A DNA stretch of 64,000 bases from Arcanobacterium sp. S3PF19 (GCF_000758825.1 NZ_JRMX01000014.1:248001-312000), one strand, 5' to 3'. Shown: positions 1 through 9,558, numbered from the stretch's first letter. Numbers and translations are program-made. The notes: generated by a model from the letters alone, not told the origin.

Positions 1-9
1 GCTGCGGTA

Positions 10-867
10 ATGCTTTGTCTTCGGATGCTGTGCAGAAACAGAATCAGAAAACTGATTGTTGCCCTCGCGGCAGCGATTCTTTTTCTGTGCAGCGGATTTC
101 AGTTTTCCGTGCTGCTGAAACGCGGTATGTCCGCAGTGGAAAAAATTTCTTCCTCCGCTTCGTCCCATTCTTTGGGGCAGATAGTGTTTTTGACATACAA
201 CACAAAGGGCGGAGCCACACCGCCGGCCCGGCTGGCGGAAATAATTGCGGAAAACGGGGTAAATGTTGCGGTATTGCCGGAAACCTCCGCTGCCGACGGA
301 CGGCGTCTGCTGAAGCTGCTGGCAGAGCGAAATCTGCGTTTTCAGTATTTTGACACGCATACCGACAGATGGACGCCCGCTTTTGCATCCACCGTTTTGC
401 TTATTTCCCCGCAGCTGGGGCGGTATGTGCCCTATCGGAGTGTGTTTTCGGGGGCAAAAGAAGCGCGGGTATCTCTTGTGGGCGCCCGTCCTCTTTCCGC
501 CGCGGGCCCGAAAATAGTGGGCGTGCATCCCGTTTCGCCCATCGTAGGCCGAACCGACGTGTGGAAAAAAGGGATAAGCGGAGTTTACGCAATGTGCGGA
601 AAAGACAGCAATCTGATTATCGGCGGAGATTTTAATTCAACTTTCGACCATCAGCGGATTGTCGGCGCCCGGTGCGCGGACGCCGCCCGGGAAGCCGGAA
701 TCGGGGGTCTGGGAAGCTGGCCGAGCAGCGTTCCGAATCTGCTTGCTTCCCCGATCGACAGAATAATCCACACTCAGACCAAATACCGCGGATATGAGGG
801 TAAATTTGTGCGCAGGGGAGATTCCGACCATTACGGAATGATAATTTCGCTCAGAATTAAAAAATAG
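10..867 (+). CDS. Endonuclease/exonuclease/phosphatase family membrane-anchored protein
   Basis: This is an EEP-superfamily metal-dependent phosphohydrolase or nuclease. The visible family motifs are TYNTKG (Asn64), LPETS (Glu91), a histidine in GVHPVSP, GGDFNST, IDRI, and a C-terminal SDHYG. Residues about 14-37 form one hydrophobic segment, so the catalytic domain probably faces outside the membrane. Related actinobacterial proteins often carry two or three N-terminal membrane helices, and this frame is open to the left edge of the window (GCT GCG GTA precede the ATG). The true start may therefore lie outside, and the first helices may be missing here. The substrate cannot be told from sequence. 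The family call is firm; the start is uncertain. Confidence 0.8.
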   Translation: MLCLRMLCRNRIRKLIVALAAAILFLCSGFQFSVLLKRGMSAVEKISSSASSHSLGQIVFLTYNTKGGATPPARLAEIIAENGVNVAVLPETSAADGRRLLKLLAERNLRFQYFDTHTDRWTPAFASTVLLISPQLGRYVPYRSVFSGAKEARVSLVGARPLSAAGPKIVGVHPVSPIVGRTDVWKKGISGVYAMCGKDSNLIIGGDFNSTFDHQRIVGARCADAAREAGIGGLGSWPSSVPNLLASPIDRIIHTQTKYRGYEGKFVRRGDSDHYGMIISLRIKK

Positions 868-904
868 ACAAAACCTGATATTGTAGAAATGTCAAAGGAG
901 AAAA

Positions 905-1216
905 ATGAGTCTGTTTTCCAAAATTGCCGTCGGTATGGCTGCCTATACGCTGGGAGCCCGTGCGGGCAGAAAACGCTATATGCAAATCAAAAATACCGCC
1001 GCGAAAGTATGGGAATCTTCTCCCGTTAAATTCGGGCGCGACGCCGTTAAGGGTGCCGCCTGCGGCACATTCGGATCCGTTTGCGAAACGGCATTCGAAA
1101 AAGTAAAGACCACCGCGGACCGGGTGCAGGAACAGCTCCGGGAAAAACGGGAAGTGGAAGTGCCGGACACGGTCTGCACCGCAGACGAGGCCGCCTGGGA
1201 CTGCGAACCCGCATAA
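905..1216 (+). CDS. Small conserved actinobacterial protein (YtxH-like, GARAGRKRY motif)
   Basis: This is a 103-residue protein whose N-terminus (SKIAVGMAAYTLGARAGRKRY) is a short hydrophobic glycine/alanine stretch followed by a basic GARAGRKRY motif. I recognise that pattern from many small actinobacterial proteins of unknown function, often described as YtxH-like. The remainder is predicted helical and charged, with two cysteines near residues 57 and 61 and two more near the acidic C-terminus. A strong ribosome-binding site (AAAGGAG) sits 5 bases before the ATG. It starts 37 bp after the EEP gene and may be cotranscribed with it. No enzymatic function can be assigned. Confidence 0.7.
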   Translation: MSLFSKIAVGMAAYTLGARAGRKRYMQIKNTAAKVWESSPVKFGRDAVKGAACGTFGSVCETAFEKVKTTADRVQEQLREKREVEVPDTVCTADEAAWDCEPA

Positions 1217-1235
1217 AATGCCTGCCGCGGCAGAT

Positions 1236-2354
1236 CTACGCGAAAATTTCGCGCGCCGCGCCAAGCAGTTTCTCCCTGATTGCGTAACCGTCTTTTCCGC
1301 GTACGACAAGCGTTCCCTGACGTTCTATATCGGAGTCGTTTCGGCTTGGCTCGGTCGCTTCCGGCGTTCCGTGTGAAAGTACCTGCTCCACCATGCCCAG
1401 CTCGCGGAGCATAATTATTTTCACGCGCGAAGGATGCTCGCGCGCCAATTCGTCGTAAATCAGCGGGTCATGCTGCCCGTCGTCCCCAACCAAAATCCAT
1501 TTCAGCCGGGGAAACATAATCAGCAGATTACGCAGCTGCGTTTTTTTGTGCTCGGAACCCGAACGGAACAGTCCCGTGGGAGTCGGACCCCAGTCGGTGA
1601 GGAGAAGCGGTCCCACAGGATAGCGGTATGCGGAAATAAATTCCAGCAGCGTCGAATAGGTGTTCCATGCGCCCGTGGAAAGATAAAAAATCGGCACGTC
1701 GGGTTTTTTGGCCAGGATTTCCCGATACAGTTCGGCCATTCCCGATACCGCCTGACGCGTATTGGTATGTTTCACAAAAGAATTCCAGGCCGCCAGGGCC
1801 GGCCGCGGCAGCCAGGTAACCATAATTGTGTCGTCCACATCGGAAACGATTCCCGTTGTTTCGCTCTCGGGCACGATCATCACGGGCGCGGGCACACATT
1901 TTCCGTGCAGGGGAGTAATGTTTACTTCCTGCCATCCCGGCTGCAGCCCATGCCCTTCCACCAGCAAATCAAGGTATCCGTTGCGGTCGGTGCGCGTGTG
2001 GATGATTTTCTTTCCGATGCGTACCGTAACGGGCAGAAATCCAACCTGCGTGGTAAAAAACTGCCGCCATCCGCGCTGGGCCTGTGCGCCGCGCTGAATT
2101 ACCGGCCGGGCAAAATCGCGCACGGCGTCTATGTTCAGTCTGCTGCCCTGCCGGAGCAGAAAATTCAGGTTCAGCCGGGCGGGGGCGTTTTTTGGTTTCA
2201 CCATCAGGGCGCGGGCCATGATTTTTACGGCGGCGGCAGAGCCGTATCCCGCATAGGGGATAATTTCGGGTACCCAGCCGTCGGCGCGTTTTTTTACGAT
2301 TCCGCGGCGATTTATCCCGTCTTCCAAAGAGCGGGCAAAATCAGCAAGAGCCAT
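1236..2354 (-). CDS. App1-like phosphatidate phosphatase (DUF2183, HAD fold)
   Basis: This 372-residue protein matches the App1/DUF2183 family. The HAD-type nucleophile motif DVDDT lies in the phrase GIVSDVDDTIMVTWLPRP, and a later WILVGDDGQHDPLIY supplies the second acidic pair. Yeast App1 is a Mg-dependent phosphatidate phosphatase, while bacterial members are annotated by homology only. The N-terminal half contains a beta-rich region typical of the bacterial family. AAAGGA precedes the ATG by 5 bases. It lies 77 bp downstream of pgm on the same strand and is probably the last gene of that unit. It is convergent with the small gene at 905. Confidence 0.8.
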   Translation of the reverse strand: MALADFARSLEDGINRRGIVKKRADGWVPEIIPYAGYGSAAAVKIMARALMVKPKNAPARLNLNFLLRQGSRLNIDAVRDFARPVIQRGAQAQRGWRQFFTTQVGFLPVTVRIGKKIIHTRTDRNGYLDLLVEGHGLQPGWQEVNITPLHGKCVPAPVMIVPESETTGIVSDVDDTIMVTWLPRPALAAWNSFVKHTNTRQAVSGMAELYREILAKKPDVPIFYLSTGAWNTYSTLLEFISAYRYPVGPLLLTDWGPTPTGLFRSGSEHKKTQLRNLLIMFPRLKWILVGDDGQHDPLIYDELAREHPSRVKIIMLRELGMVEQVLSHGTPEATEPSRNDSDIERQGTLVVRGKDGYAIREKLLGAAREIFA

Positions 2355-2431
2355 ATCAGTCCTTTATCTGCGCACGGAACGCCCGTAATTTGGCGCACCG
2401 CTGCCGGCCGTGTGCCCCCTCCAAGGGGCGT

Positions 2432-4111
2432 TTACTCTTCCAGCGCGGCAGCTACCACGCTTTTTGCCTCTTCCTGCACGCGGTGCAGATGCTCTTCGCC
2501 AAGGAACGATTCGGCATAGATCTTGTATACGTCCTCGGTGCCCGAAGGGCGTGCGGCAAACCATGCGTTTTCGGTAACGACTTTCAAACCGCCGATCGGA
2601 GCCCCGTTGCCCGGGGCTTTTACCAGACGGGAGACGATAGGCTCTCCCGCCAGTTCCGTTGCCGTTACGGCAGAAGCGGACAGCGCGGCAAGCCTGGCTT
2701 TCTGCGCCTTTGTTGCGGGAGCGTCGATCCGCGCATAGGCAGATACGCCGTATCTGTCGGTTAATTCGCGGTGAATCTGCGAAGGTGTCTTTCCCGTTAC
2801 GGCAAGAATTTCGGAAGCAAGGAGATTCATCACCAAACCGTCTTTGTCGGTTGTCCAGACGGTTCCGTCTTTACGCAGGAAAGAACCTCCCGCCGACTCT
2901 TCTCCTCCGAATCCCGCGGTCCCCGTGAGAAGACCGGGAACGAACCATTTGAATCCGACCGGCACTTCCGTCAGTTTCTTTCCCATACCTGCAACAACGC
3001 GGTCAATCAGGGACGAAGACACAAGAGTCTTCCCCACATAATCCGTATGCCACTGCGGACGGTGGGTAAACAGATACTGAATCGCCGCTGCCAGATAATG
3101 GTTTGGATTCATCAGCCCGGCGTCCGGTGTCACAATTCCGTGACGGTCCGAATCGGCGTCGTTTCCCGTGGCAATATCGAAGGGGAAACGCCCTTCACCG
3201 TCCGGCTGCATTCTGTGCAGCAGGGAAGCCATCGCATAGGGGGAGGAGCAGTCCATTCTGATTTTTCCGTCCCAGTCCAGCGTCATAAAACGCCAGGTGG
3301 GATCGACAACGGTATTTACGACCGTCAGATCCAGGCCGTAACGTTCCCCGATGGCACTCCAGTAGAGAGCCGAGGCGCCGCCCATCGGATCTGCGCCGAT
3401 CCGCACTCCGGCATTGCGGATTGCGTCAAAATCGATCACGGAAGCCAAATCCTCCACATATGCCGAGAGATAGTCGTGGCCGCGCACAAGATCCGAAGAC
3501 TTGGCTTTCTCATACGGCACCCGGGGCACGGACTTCCATCCTTCGCGCAGAATCCGGTTTGCCCGCTCGGCGATCACCTGCGTGGCATCGGTATCCGCCG
3601 GGCCGCCGTGGGGAGGATTGTATTTGAAGCCTCCGTCGCGCGGAGGATTGTGGGAAGGCGTGACCACGATTCCGTCAGCCAGACCGGGACCTTTCGTGCG
3701 TACGCCCGCTGTGGTCCCGGCGCCGTTTGCGGTTAAAACAGCCAGAGACACGGCGGGAGTGGGCGTCCATGAATCGCGGGCATCTATGCGCACTTCCACC
3801 CCGTTTGCCACCAGTACTTCAACAGCTGTTCTCTGCGCCGGTTCGGACAGGGCGTGGGAATCTCTGCCGATGTAGAGCGGACCGTCCGTTCCCTGCGATT
3901 TTCTGTAGTCTGCAATCGCCTGCGTAATGGCGACGATGTGTGCCTCGTTGAACGCGGAATCGAAAGCACTGCCGCGGTGCCCGGAAGTACCGAACACAAC
4001 TTTCTGCGCCGGGTTTTCCGGATCCGGTTCGAGAGTGTAATATGCGTCGGTCAGCGCATCGGTATCAATCAAATCCTGAGGAAGGGCAAATTTGCCGGCA
4101 CGTTCGTTCAT
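2432..4111 (-). CDS. pgm: Phosphoglucomutase (alpha-D-glucose phosphate-specific)
   Basis: Interconverts glucose-1-phosphate and glucose-6-phosphate, linking glycolysis to glycogen and cell-wall sugar nucleotides. The 559-residue product has the family's FGTSGHRG near the N-terminus and the active-site serine loop TPSHNPPRDGG. It also has the metal-binding DSDRHG in TGNDADSDRHG and a C-terminal phosphate-binding RPSGTED. Length is normal for the bacterial Pgm of about 550 residues. I chose the ATG at 4111 (MNERAGKF) because GGAAG precedes it and family N-termini align there. The frame stays open upstream to an ATG at 4159, which would add 16 unlikely residues. It follows the flippase/kinase-like gene by 76 bp. 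Confidence 0.95.
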   Translation of the reverse strand: MNERAGKFALPQDLIDTDALTDAYYTLEPDPENPAQKVVFGTSGHRGSAFDSAFNEAHIVAITQAIADYRKSQGTDGPLYIGRDSHALSEPAQRTAVEVLVANGVEVRIDARDSWTPTPAVSLAVLTANGAGTTAGVRTKGPGLADGIVVTPSHNPPRDGGFKYNPPHGGPADTDATQVIAERANRILREGWKSVPRVPYEKAKSSDLVRGHDYLSAYVEDLASVIDFDAIRNAGVRIGADPMGGASALYWSAIGERYGLDLTVVNTVVDPTWRFMTLDWDGKIRMDCSSPYAMASLLHRMQPDGEGRFPFDIATGNDADSDRHGIVTPDAGLMNPNHYLAAAIQYLFTHRPQWHTDYVGKTLVSSSLIDRVVAGMGKKLTEVPVGFKWFVPGLLTGTAGFGGEESAGGSFLRKDGTVWTTDKDGLVMNLLASEILAVTGKTPSQIHRELTDRYGVSAYARIDAPATKAQKARLAALSASAVTATELAGEPIVSRLVKAPGNGAPIGGLKVVTENAWFAARPSGTEDVYKIYAESFLGEEHLHRVQEEAKSVVAAALEE

Positions 4112-4187
4112 ACTTCCATCTTGCCAAAAATAATGCCAAAAGTTAATTGATTCGGGCAAAAGTAATAAATCTGCCGGATTGGGCCGG

Positions 4188-6818
4188 TTAAATAATATTT
4201 TTTCTTCCGGCGATCCGCAGTGCTATCCATCCCAGCGGAACACGGCCCCAGAAAGTGAAAAAACGGTACAGAACGGCGGTGGAGAAAGCAACGGAATACG
4301 GAATTCCCGCCAGGGCCAGCCCCCCGGTCAGCGCCGCTTCCACGGGTCCGATTCCCCCCGGGGAGGGGACCGCGGAGCCGACGGAATTGGCCAGCAGATA
4401 CGTCAGCGCCAAAGTGATCAGCGGCAGAGTGTATCCGAATGCCTGCAGTGCGAAACCGAAACACGCCACAAACGAGGCGGTCATCAGAATTGAGCCGGCA
4501 AAACCGAGCAGAATCCGCCGCGGGTGCGTCCCCAGCCAGATCATCCGCGGCCAGATCTGCGACAGTGTGGGTTTTAGTTTTTCCCACAGCCAGACCCGCA
4601 GTTTCGGCACGGCCGCAGCGGTTATTGCCACCGCCGCGCTCACCGCGACCACGGCGATAACGGTACCCGCAGGCATATCCACCGACTGCAGCTGTCCGGA
4701 GCCGAGAGACAGAACGAGCAGAAGAATAACCGTCGTCACAAACTGTGCCACCTGAACCAGGGAAACAGTGGCCAGGGCGGGTGAAAGGGAAACTCCCCTC
4801 CGCTGCAGAAAACGCAGATTCAGCGCCGCCGGGCCGATTCCCGCCGGTGCAACCAAAGTAACCACGGAGGCGGCAATCTGCACGAGAATTGTCTCGCCGA
4901 GCCGTATATTTTCTTTTGTGTATGCTTTCAGCGTCAGACCCGCGCCCGGATAGGTGAGCAGGGCGGCCGCGAAAGACAGTGCCATCCAGAGCGGATTGGC
5001 GTGCATAACGGCATTTTTCACATCCGTAAAATTCATTGAGCCGAGAAGCAGACCGAGGGCGGCCACGCCCACAGTTACGGTCAGAATTGTCTTCAGCGAA
5101 AATCTGCGCAGCGCAACGGGCTCGGCGTTCTCCGTTTCGGGGACTTTTTCCGCAAGTTCCTCACGCAGCTGCCGGAATTTGTCTGTGCCGGCAAAATAGG
5201 CGCGCGTCTGTGCGGGCATGATTGTCTGCTGCAAAAACGGGGCGAGGCCCACAATCTGATCCAGAGGCATATTGCGCGTAACGGCGTCCACCGCCCGATC
5301 CGTGCCGATCACGCCGGCAAGCATTGCCGTCAGCTGTGCCAAATCTATCTGCCGTGCCGTTTCCGGGGAAATAGCCGATCCGTTGTCCCAGTGCTCCAGA
5401 TACGGCGCAGGATCGCGCAGAATAACATTTCCCGCTCTGATATCCCCGTGCGACAGGCCGTGCCGGTGGGCGTTTTCCAGCCCCTGCCACAGCGCGTCGA
5501 TCATCCCGTCCGAAATTCCCTCCGGGGAGGCGTCGGCCAAAGTTTTTTGCGCGGGTGCCTGTATTGCCAGCACAACGGAGGAATCCGAATCCGCCATTCC
5601 CGTGAAACGCCGGGGTGTGATTCCCAGATGCTCCGTTTGCAGATACATCAGGGCAATCTGCTGCGCAGTGGCGTTCAGAGAGGAAGGCGTTTGGCGAAAA
5701 ACCGCCCGAAAACTTATTTTTTGCCTAAGGGCCTCGAGTATGCCCATAATCCGGCGGTCTTCGTCAAGAACGAATAAGTGAAATTCCTTTCCCGTATGAT
5801 CCGTGACCAGATATATGCGCGAAACTTCCGGCGTCCGCGTAATTTTATATTTTTCCCGCGCCCCGCGGCAAAGAGATACGGCGTCGATATGCGGAGCGGA
5901 TGAGACGGTATCCGGTGCGCTTAGGGAATCGACTTCCGAAATCAGTTTTACGGCGGAAGAAGAAGCGTGGTTTAAAATTATCCGGCGCAGGCGCAAAATA
6001 CCGGATATGTCGCTGTAATGCAGGGGAGAATAGGTGACGATATTCCATGCGTGCAGATCTTCGCCCGGATCGGGATAGTCAAGACGGATAATCTGCGTTA
6101 CGTCTATTCCCGCTTTTCTCACCAAAGCGACAAGGTCGGCAAGTGTGGCCCGGTCCGGTTCGGTGCCGATTATCCAGCGCACGGTCAGAGCAACCGTCTG
6201 CCCGAGGAGAACGCCCGTAAAAGCGCCCGTCAGCGTCTGATTTCCCTGAATAACCGAAAATGTGACCGCTGCGGCCAGGATCCACCGGCTTATTTTTACC
6301 GCGCTGGTGTCTTTAAGGGCGCCGGCAACAACCAAAATTGCGCTGATTACGGTGATGTACGGCAGCAGGGTATGCAGCGACTGAATTTTTACCGCGGAGG
6401 CGAAATCATCGGCAAATTCCGAATCCGGCCACCACTTATTGGAGATCCAAAGGATCGTAAACGACGCACCCGCCGCCGCAATTCCGGCAACGGCCATGGT
6501 TGCCAGCGTACGCCAGCGCCGTCTGATAAGCATCAGCGAAACCAGCACACAGGGGACGGCGAAAAATACCATGCCTTCGACAAATTTAACCGGGATAAAC
6601 AGCAGCGTCTGAATTGTAACTTCCGCCGCGGAACGCATATCCATTGTGACGGCGAGAGTGGTGGTTGAGGCATAGGTGGTGAGCAGGGCGACGAAAATGA
6701 TTCCCAGCAGGGAAATGACCGCGCCCAGCAGGTCGCGCGGACGGCGCACCCAATGCTGCGGCGCATCTGCCAGAACTACAGTGCGCCGCGGACCGAGTGT
6801 TTGGGATTCAATGCTCAC
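4188..6818 (-). CDS. Large membrane protein: kinase-like domain plus LPG-synthase-type flippase region
   Basis: The 876-residue protein has three parts. Residues about 30-215 contain six or seven hydrophobic segments. Residues about 225-560 form a cytosolic region with a kinase-like catalytic loop, HGDIRAGN (His457, Asp459, Asn464), followed by IDLAQL in the place of the DFG-type aspartate. Residues about 590-876 are multi-helical and resemble the lysylphosphatidylglycerol synthase transmembrane (UPF0104/MprF flippase) domain, with AGIGPAALNLRFL and PSPGGIGPVEAAL loops. No MprF aminoacyl-transferase domain is present. A role in moving or modifying a lipid at the membrane is inferred. The GTG start lies 7 bases after a TAAAAT hexamer and lacks a Shine-Dalgarno sequence, so it may be leaderless. 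Confidence 0.75.
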   Translation of the reverse strand: MSIESQTLGPRRTVVLADAPQHWVRRPRDLLGAVISLLGIIFVALLTTYASTTTLAVTMDMRSAAEVTIQTLLFIPVKFVEGMVFFAVPCVLVSLMLIRRRWRTLATMAVAGIAAAGASFTILWISNKWWPDSEFADDFASAVKIQSLHTLLPYITVISAILVVAGALKDTSAVKISRWILAAAVTFSVIQGNQTLTGAFTGVLLGQTVALTVRWIIGTEPDRATLADLVALVRKAGIDVTQIIRLDYPDPGEDLHAWNIVTYSPLHYSDISGILRLRRIILNHASSSAVKLISEVDSLSAPDTVSSAPHIDAVSLCRGAREKYKITRTPEVSRIYLVTDHTGKEFHLFVLDEDRRIMGILEALRQKISFRAVFRQTPSSLNATAQQIALMYLQTEHLGITPRRFTGMADSDSSVVLAIQAPAQKTLADASPEGISDGMIDALWQGLENAHRHGLSHGDIRAGNVILRDPAPYLEHWDNGSAISPETARQIDLAQLTAMLAGVIGTDRAVDAVTRNMPLDQIVGLAPFLQQTIMPAQTRAYFAGTDKFRQLREELAEKVPETENAEPVALRRFSLKTILTVTVGVAALGLLLGSMNFTDVKNAVMHANPLWMALSFAAALLTYPGAGLTLKAYTKENIRLGETILVQIAASVVTLVAPAGIGPAALNLRFLQRRGVSLSPALATVSLVQVAQFVTTVILLLVLSLGSGQLQSVDMPAGTVIAVVAVSAAVAITAAAVPKLRVWLWEKLKPTLSQIWPRMIWLGTHPRRILLGFAGSILMTASFVACFGFALQAFGYTLPLITLALTYLLANSVGSAVPSPGGIGPVEAALTGGLALAGIPYSVAFSTAVLYRFFTFWGRVPLGWIALRIAGRKNII

Positions 6819-6825
6819 GAACTAG

Positions 6826-6831
6826 ATTTTA
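6826..6831 (-). promoter_or_regulatory. Candidate -10 box for a leaderless flippase/kinase-like transcript
   Basis: Read on the minus strand, TAAAAT is followed by 7 bases and then the GTG of the next gene. Its first three bases are the copA stop codon. No convincing -35 is seen. This spacing is what a leaderless mRNA starting at the GTG would need. Confidence 0.4.
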
Positions 6832-9264
6832 CGTGCTGTGGGTGTAAATGTCTGTATCCGCCGCCAAATGTTTCAGGCGCAGGGAATTGAGCACCACGAG
6901 CACGGAGGAAGCCGCCATTGCGGCAGCCGCGATCGAGGGGAAAATAAATCCGCAGCAGGCAAGGGGGATTGCAATCAGGTTGTAGCCGAAAGCCCAGGCG
7001 AAATTCTGCCGGATAATTCTCCGTGTGGCCCGGGAAATCCGCAGCGCGGAAATGAGCGAATGCAGATTTGAATTCATAATAATGAAATCTGCCGTGTTTT
7101 GCGCAACGTCGGTTCCCGATCCCATGGCCACGGAGAGATCGGCTGCCGCCAGAGCGGCGGCGTCGTTCACGCCGTCGCCGATCATTGCCACGCGCTTTCC
7201 CGATTTCTGCAGCTTTCGCACCAGATCGATTTTCCCTTTCGGCGTTATTCTGCCCAGGCCGGGAATATCCAGCTGTGCGGCGGCCATTTCGGTGGCCCGC
7301 TGTGTGTCGCCGCTGGCCAGGATCGGTTCTATCTGCTGTTCCTTCAAAGCGGCAATAAATTCGCAGGCTTCCGGGCGGAGTTTGTCGTTAAGAAGAATCA
7401 GCCCCGCTCCCACGGCACTCTGCGCCGCTGCGGTTTCGGGGCCGGGCGTTACGGAGGCGATAAAAACACTGCTCTGCCCGCGCTGGGTAGAACGCATACA
7501 GGCATCCGGAAACACGTCGTTAAACATTTCCTCCGGGATGTATTCTTTAATCCACTCCGCAGTTCCCGCCAAATACAGTGTGTCCTGCTGCTGTGCGCGA
7601 ACTGAACGGGCGCTGATTCCCGATCCGTGCACGGCACGGAACGAAGTCATTGCCGCGGGAGTGATATTTTGCTGCCGTGCCCCGCGCAGAATGGCTTTTC
7701 CGATCGGATGCTCGGAGCCGGTCTCTATTCCCGCCGCCAGTGCGAGCAGTGATTCTTCCGTGAATCCCGCCTGCGTATTGGGGATTACGGAACTTATCTC
7801 CATTACCCCGCCGGTGAGCGTGCCGGTTTTGTCGAGTACGATTGTGTTTATCCGATGCGCTGTTTCCAGCGCCTCGGGCCCGCTGATCAAAATTCCCCTG
7901 CGCGCCGCAAGGCCGGAGGAAACAAGAAGCGCGGTGGGCACGGCAAGTCCCAGAGCGCAGGGGCAGGCAATCACCAAAACAGTAACGGCGCAGTTCAGAG
8001 CGTAGTCGGGGGCGTTGTGAAACACAAAGATACGCACTATGCAGGTCAGACAGGAAAGGATAATCACAGCGGGAACAAAAACGGCCGAAATTTTATCCGC
8101 CATCCGCTGGATATGCGTTTTCCCTGTTTGGGCGGCCGCCAGAAGTTTGCCGATCTGTGCCAGAGCCGTCTGTTCCCCGACACGCAGGGCGCGTACCCGC
8201 AGCATTCCGAAAGTGTTTAGCGTTGCGCCCGTGACGCGCCCGCCCACACCTGTTTCCACGGGAATGGATTCGCCCGTGATCAGCGAACAGTCAATTGCGG
8301 ATTTTCCTTCAATAACTTCCCCGTCGGTGGCTACTTTTTCTCCCGGCCGGACACGAAAAATATCGTTTACGCAGATTTCCCCTACCGGCACCTCGCGGTT
8401 TACCGGTCTGCCGTCCGCCCGCGATTCCAAAAATACGGTTTTCGCTCCCAGCCGGAACAGCGACTGCAGGGAATCGCCCACTGTGTGCCGTGCCCGCGAT
8501 TCCAGCCATCTTCCCAGAAGCAGGAACGTGATGATGAGGGCGGCGGATTCAAAATATACGGGCGGAAGCGCATGTGCATGGTAGCGCAGCTGCCCGGCAG
8601 TGAAAAATCCCGGCATCCGCATTGTGTATCCTATTTTTCCCGCTCCGCCCCAAAGCAGTGCCCACAGCGAAAGGCCCATGGAAGACAGAACGCCGAGGGC
8701 AATCAGTGTGTCCATGGTGAAGCTGCCGTGCCGCAGGGCGCGGGCGGCGTTGCGCAGGAAAGAATAACCGCACCACAGCACGACGGGCAGACTCAGTGCC
8801 GCGCTTACCCACTGCCAACCGGCGAACTGAAGCGCGAAAATCATGGACAGTGCCGTGATCGGCACGGAGAAAAGAAGGGAAATGAAGAAATGTTTTTTGT
8901 ACTTCCGTGTCAGATTCAGATTTGTTTCTTCGGCGGAGGCCATATTTTCCGGAGTCTGCGTCTGCAGGCATGTTTCTCTTGTTCCGTCGGGCAGAATCCG
9001 CACCCGGTTCAGGACCCGTGCGCCGTAACCGGCTTTTTCCACAACTTCCAGGATTTCCCTGTCGCTTAGCTTTGCCGCCTGCCCTTTCAGTGTGAGCTGC
9101 GCTTTTTCCGTGGCAAGATTAACCGAGGCGCTGATTCCCGGAATTTTATTCAGTTTTTTCTCCACACGCGCCACGCATGAGGCGCACGTCATTCCGGAAA
9201 CGGAAAGTTCCATTTCCCCGCCGGATTCTTTTGCGCAGCCCTGCCCGGAATCGGTTTTTCGCAT
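6829..9264 (-). CDS. copA: Copper-exporting P1B-type ATPase
   Basis: ATP-driven Cu(I) efflux pump of the cytoplasmic membrane. One N-terminal heavy-metal domain with GMTCASC (Cys27, Cys30) is followed by the P1B membrane core with the ion-binding CPC motif (ACPCALGLAVP). Then come the phosphorylation site DKTGT, the P1B-specific SEHPIGKAI motif and the hinge GDGVNDAAAL. At 811 residues it is a typical single-HMA CopA. It starts 15 bp after copZ, so the two are cotranscribed. An internal ATG at codon 18 (9213), preceded by GGGGAA, gives a more usual N-terminus (MELSVSGMTC) and may be the real start. Confidence 0.95.
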   Translation of the reverse strand: MRKTDSGQGCAKESGGEMELSVSGMTCASCVARVEKKLNKIPGISASVNLATEKAQLTLKGQAAKLSDREILEVVEKAGYGARVLNRVRILPDGTRETCLQTQTPENMASAEETNLNLTRKYKKHFFISLLFSVPITALSMIFALQFAGWQWVSAALSLPVVLWCGYSFLRNAARALRHGSFTMDTLIALGVLSSMGLSLWALLWGGAGKIGYTMRMPGFFTAGQLRYHAHALPPVYFESAALIITFLLLGRWLESRARHTVGDSLQSLFRLGAKTVFLESRADGRPVNREVPVGEICVNDIFRVRPGEKVATDGEVIEGKSAIDCSLITGESIPVETGVGGRVTGATLNTFGMLRVRALRVGEQTALAQIGKLLAAAQTGKTHIQRMADKISAVFVPAVIILSCLTCIVRIFVFHNAPDYALNCAVTVLVIACPCALGLAVPTALLVSSGLAARRGILISGPEALETAHRINTIVLDKTGTLTGGVMEISSVIPNTQAGFTEESLLALAAGIETGSEHPIGKAILRGARQQNITPAAMTSFRAVHGSGISARSVRAQQQDTLYLAGTAEWIKEYIPEEMFNDVFPDACMRSTQRGQSSVFIASVTPGPETAAAQSAVGAGLILLNDKLRPEACEFIAALKEQQIEPILASGDTQRATEMAAAQLDIPGLGRITPKGKIDLVRKLQKSGKRVAMIGDGVNDAAALAAADLSVAMGSGTDVAQNTADFIIMNSNLHSLISALRISRATRRIIRQNFAWAFGYNLIAIPLACCGFIFPSIAAAAMAASSVLVVLNSLRLKHLAADTDIYTHST

Positions 9265-9279
9265 AATGCGTCCGATCCT

Positions 9280-9513
9280 CTAGCGGATAATATCCGTAAC
9301 GGTGTAGCTGCCGGCTTCCGCCACCGCTTCGCGAAGTTCCTGATCGCCGGGCTGCCGTGAGGAAATGACGCTGACCGAAGAAGTGCCTTCGGGCCGAAGA
9401 TCCACCGTCACCTTTTCCGTTCCCGCAAGCGCGCTCAGTTCTTCGGTGACGTGCGCGGCACAGTGTGCGCACGTCATTCCGGTAACCTTTAACACGGTTT
9501 CGTAATTCTTCAT
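9280..9513 (-). CDS. copZ: Copper chaperone, heavy-metal-associated domain protein
   Basis: A 77-residue single HMA domain with the Cu(I)-binding motif GMTCAHC near the N-terminus. It would shuttle copper in the cytosol to CopA, which is encoded 15 bp downstream. An AAGGA ribosome-binding site lies upstream. A TATAAA element at about 9545-9550 on the minus strand could be the -10 of the copZ-copA promoter. No CsoR or CopY repressor gene is adjacent, and I recognise no classic copper operator. Confidence 0.92.
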   Translation of the reverse strand: MKNYETVLKVTGMTCAHCAAHVTEELSALAGTEKVTVDLRPEGTSSVSVISSRQPGDQELREAVAEAGSYTVTDIIR

Positions 9514-9558
9514 TGTAAAGTCCTTCGGTTGTTGTTCTGTTTTATTTATACATGCATT

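Noticed and set aside
1434-2519. 361-codon open frame antisense to the App1 gene
   Set aside because: It mirrors a gene with clear family motifs on the other strand, its product is rich in Arg, Gly and His with no recognisable domain, and no ribosome site is present.
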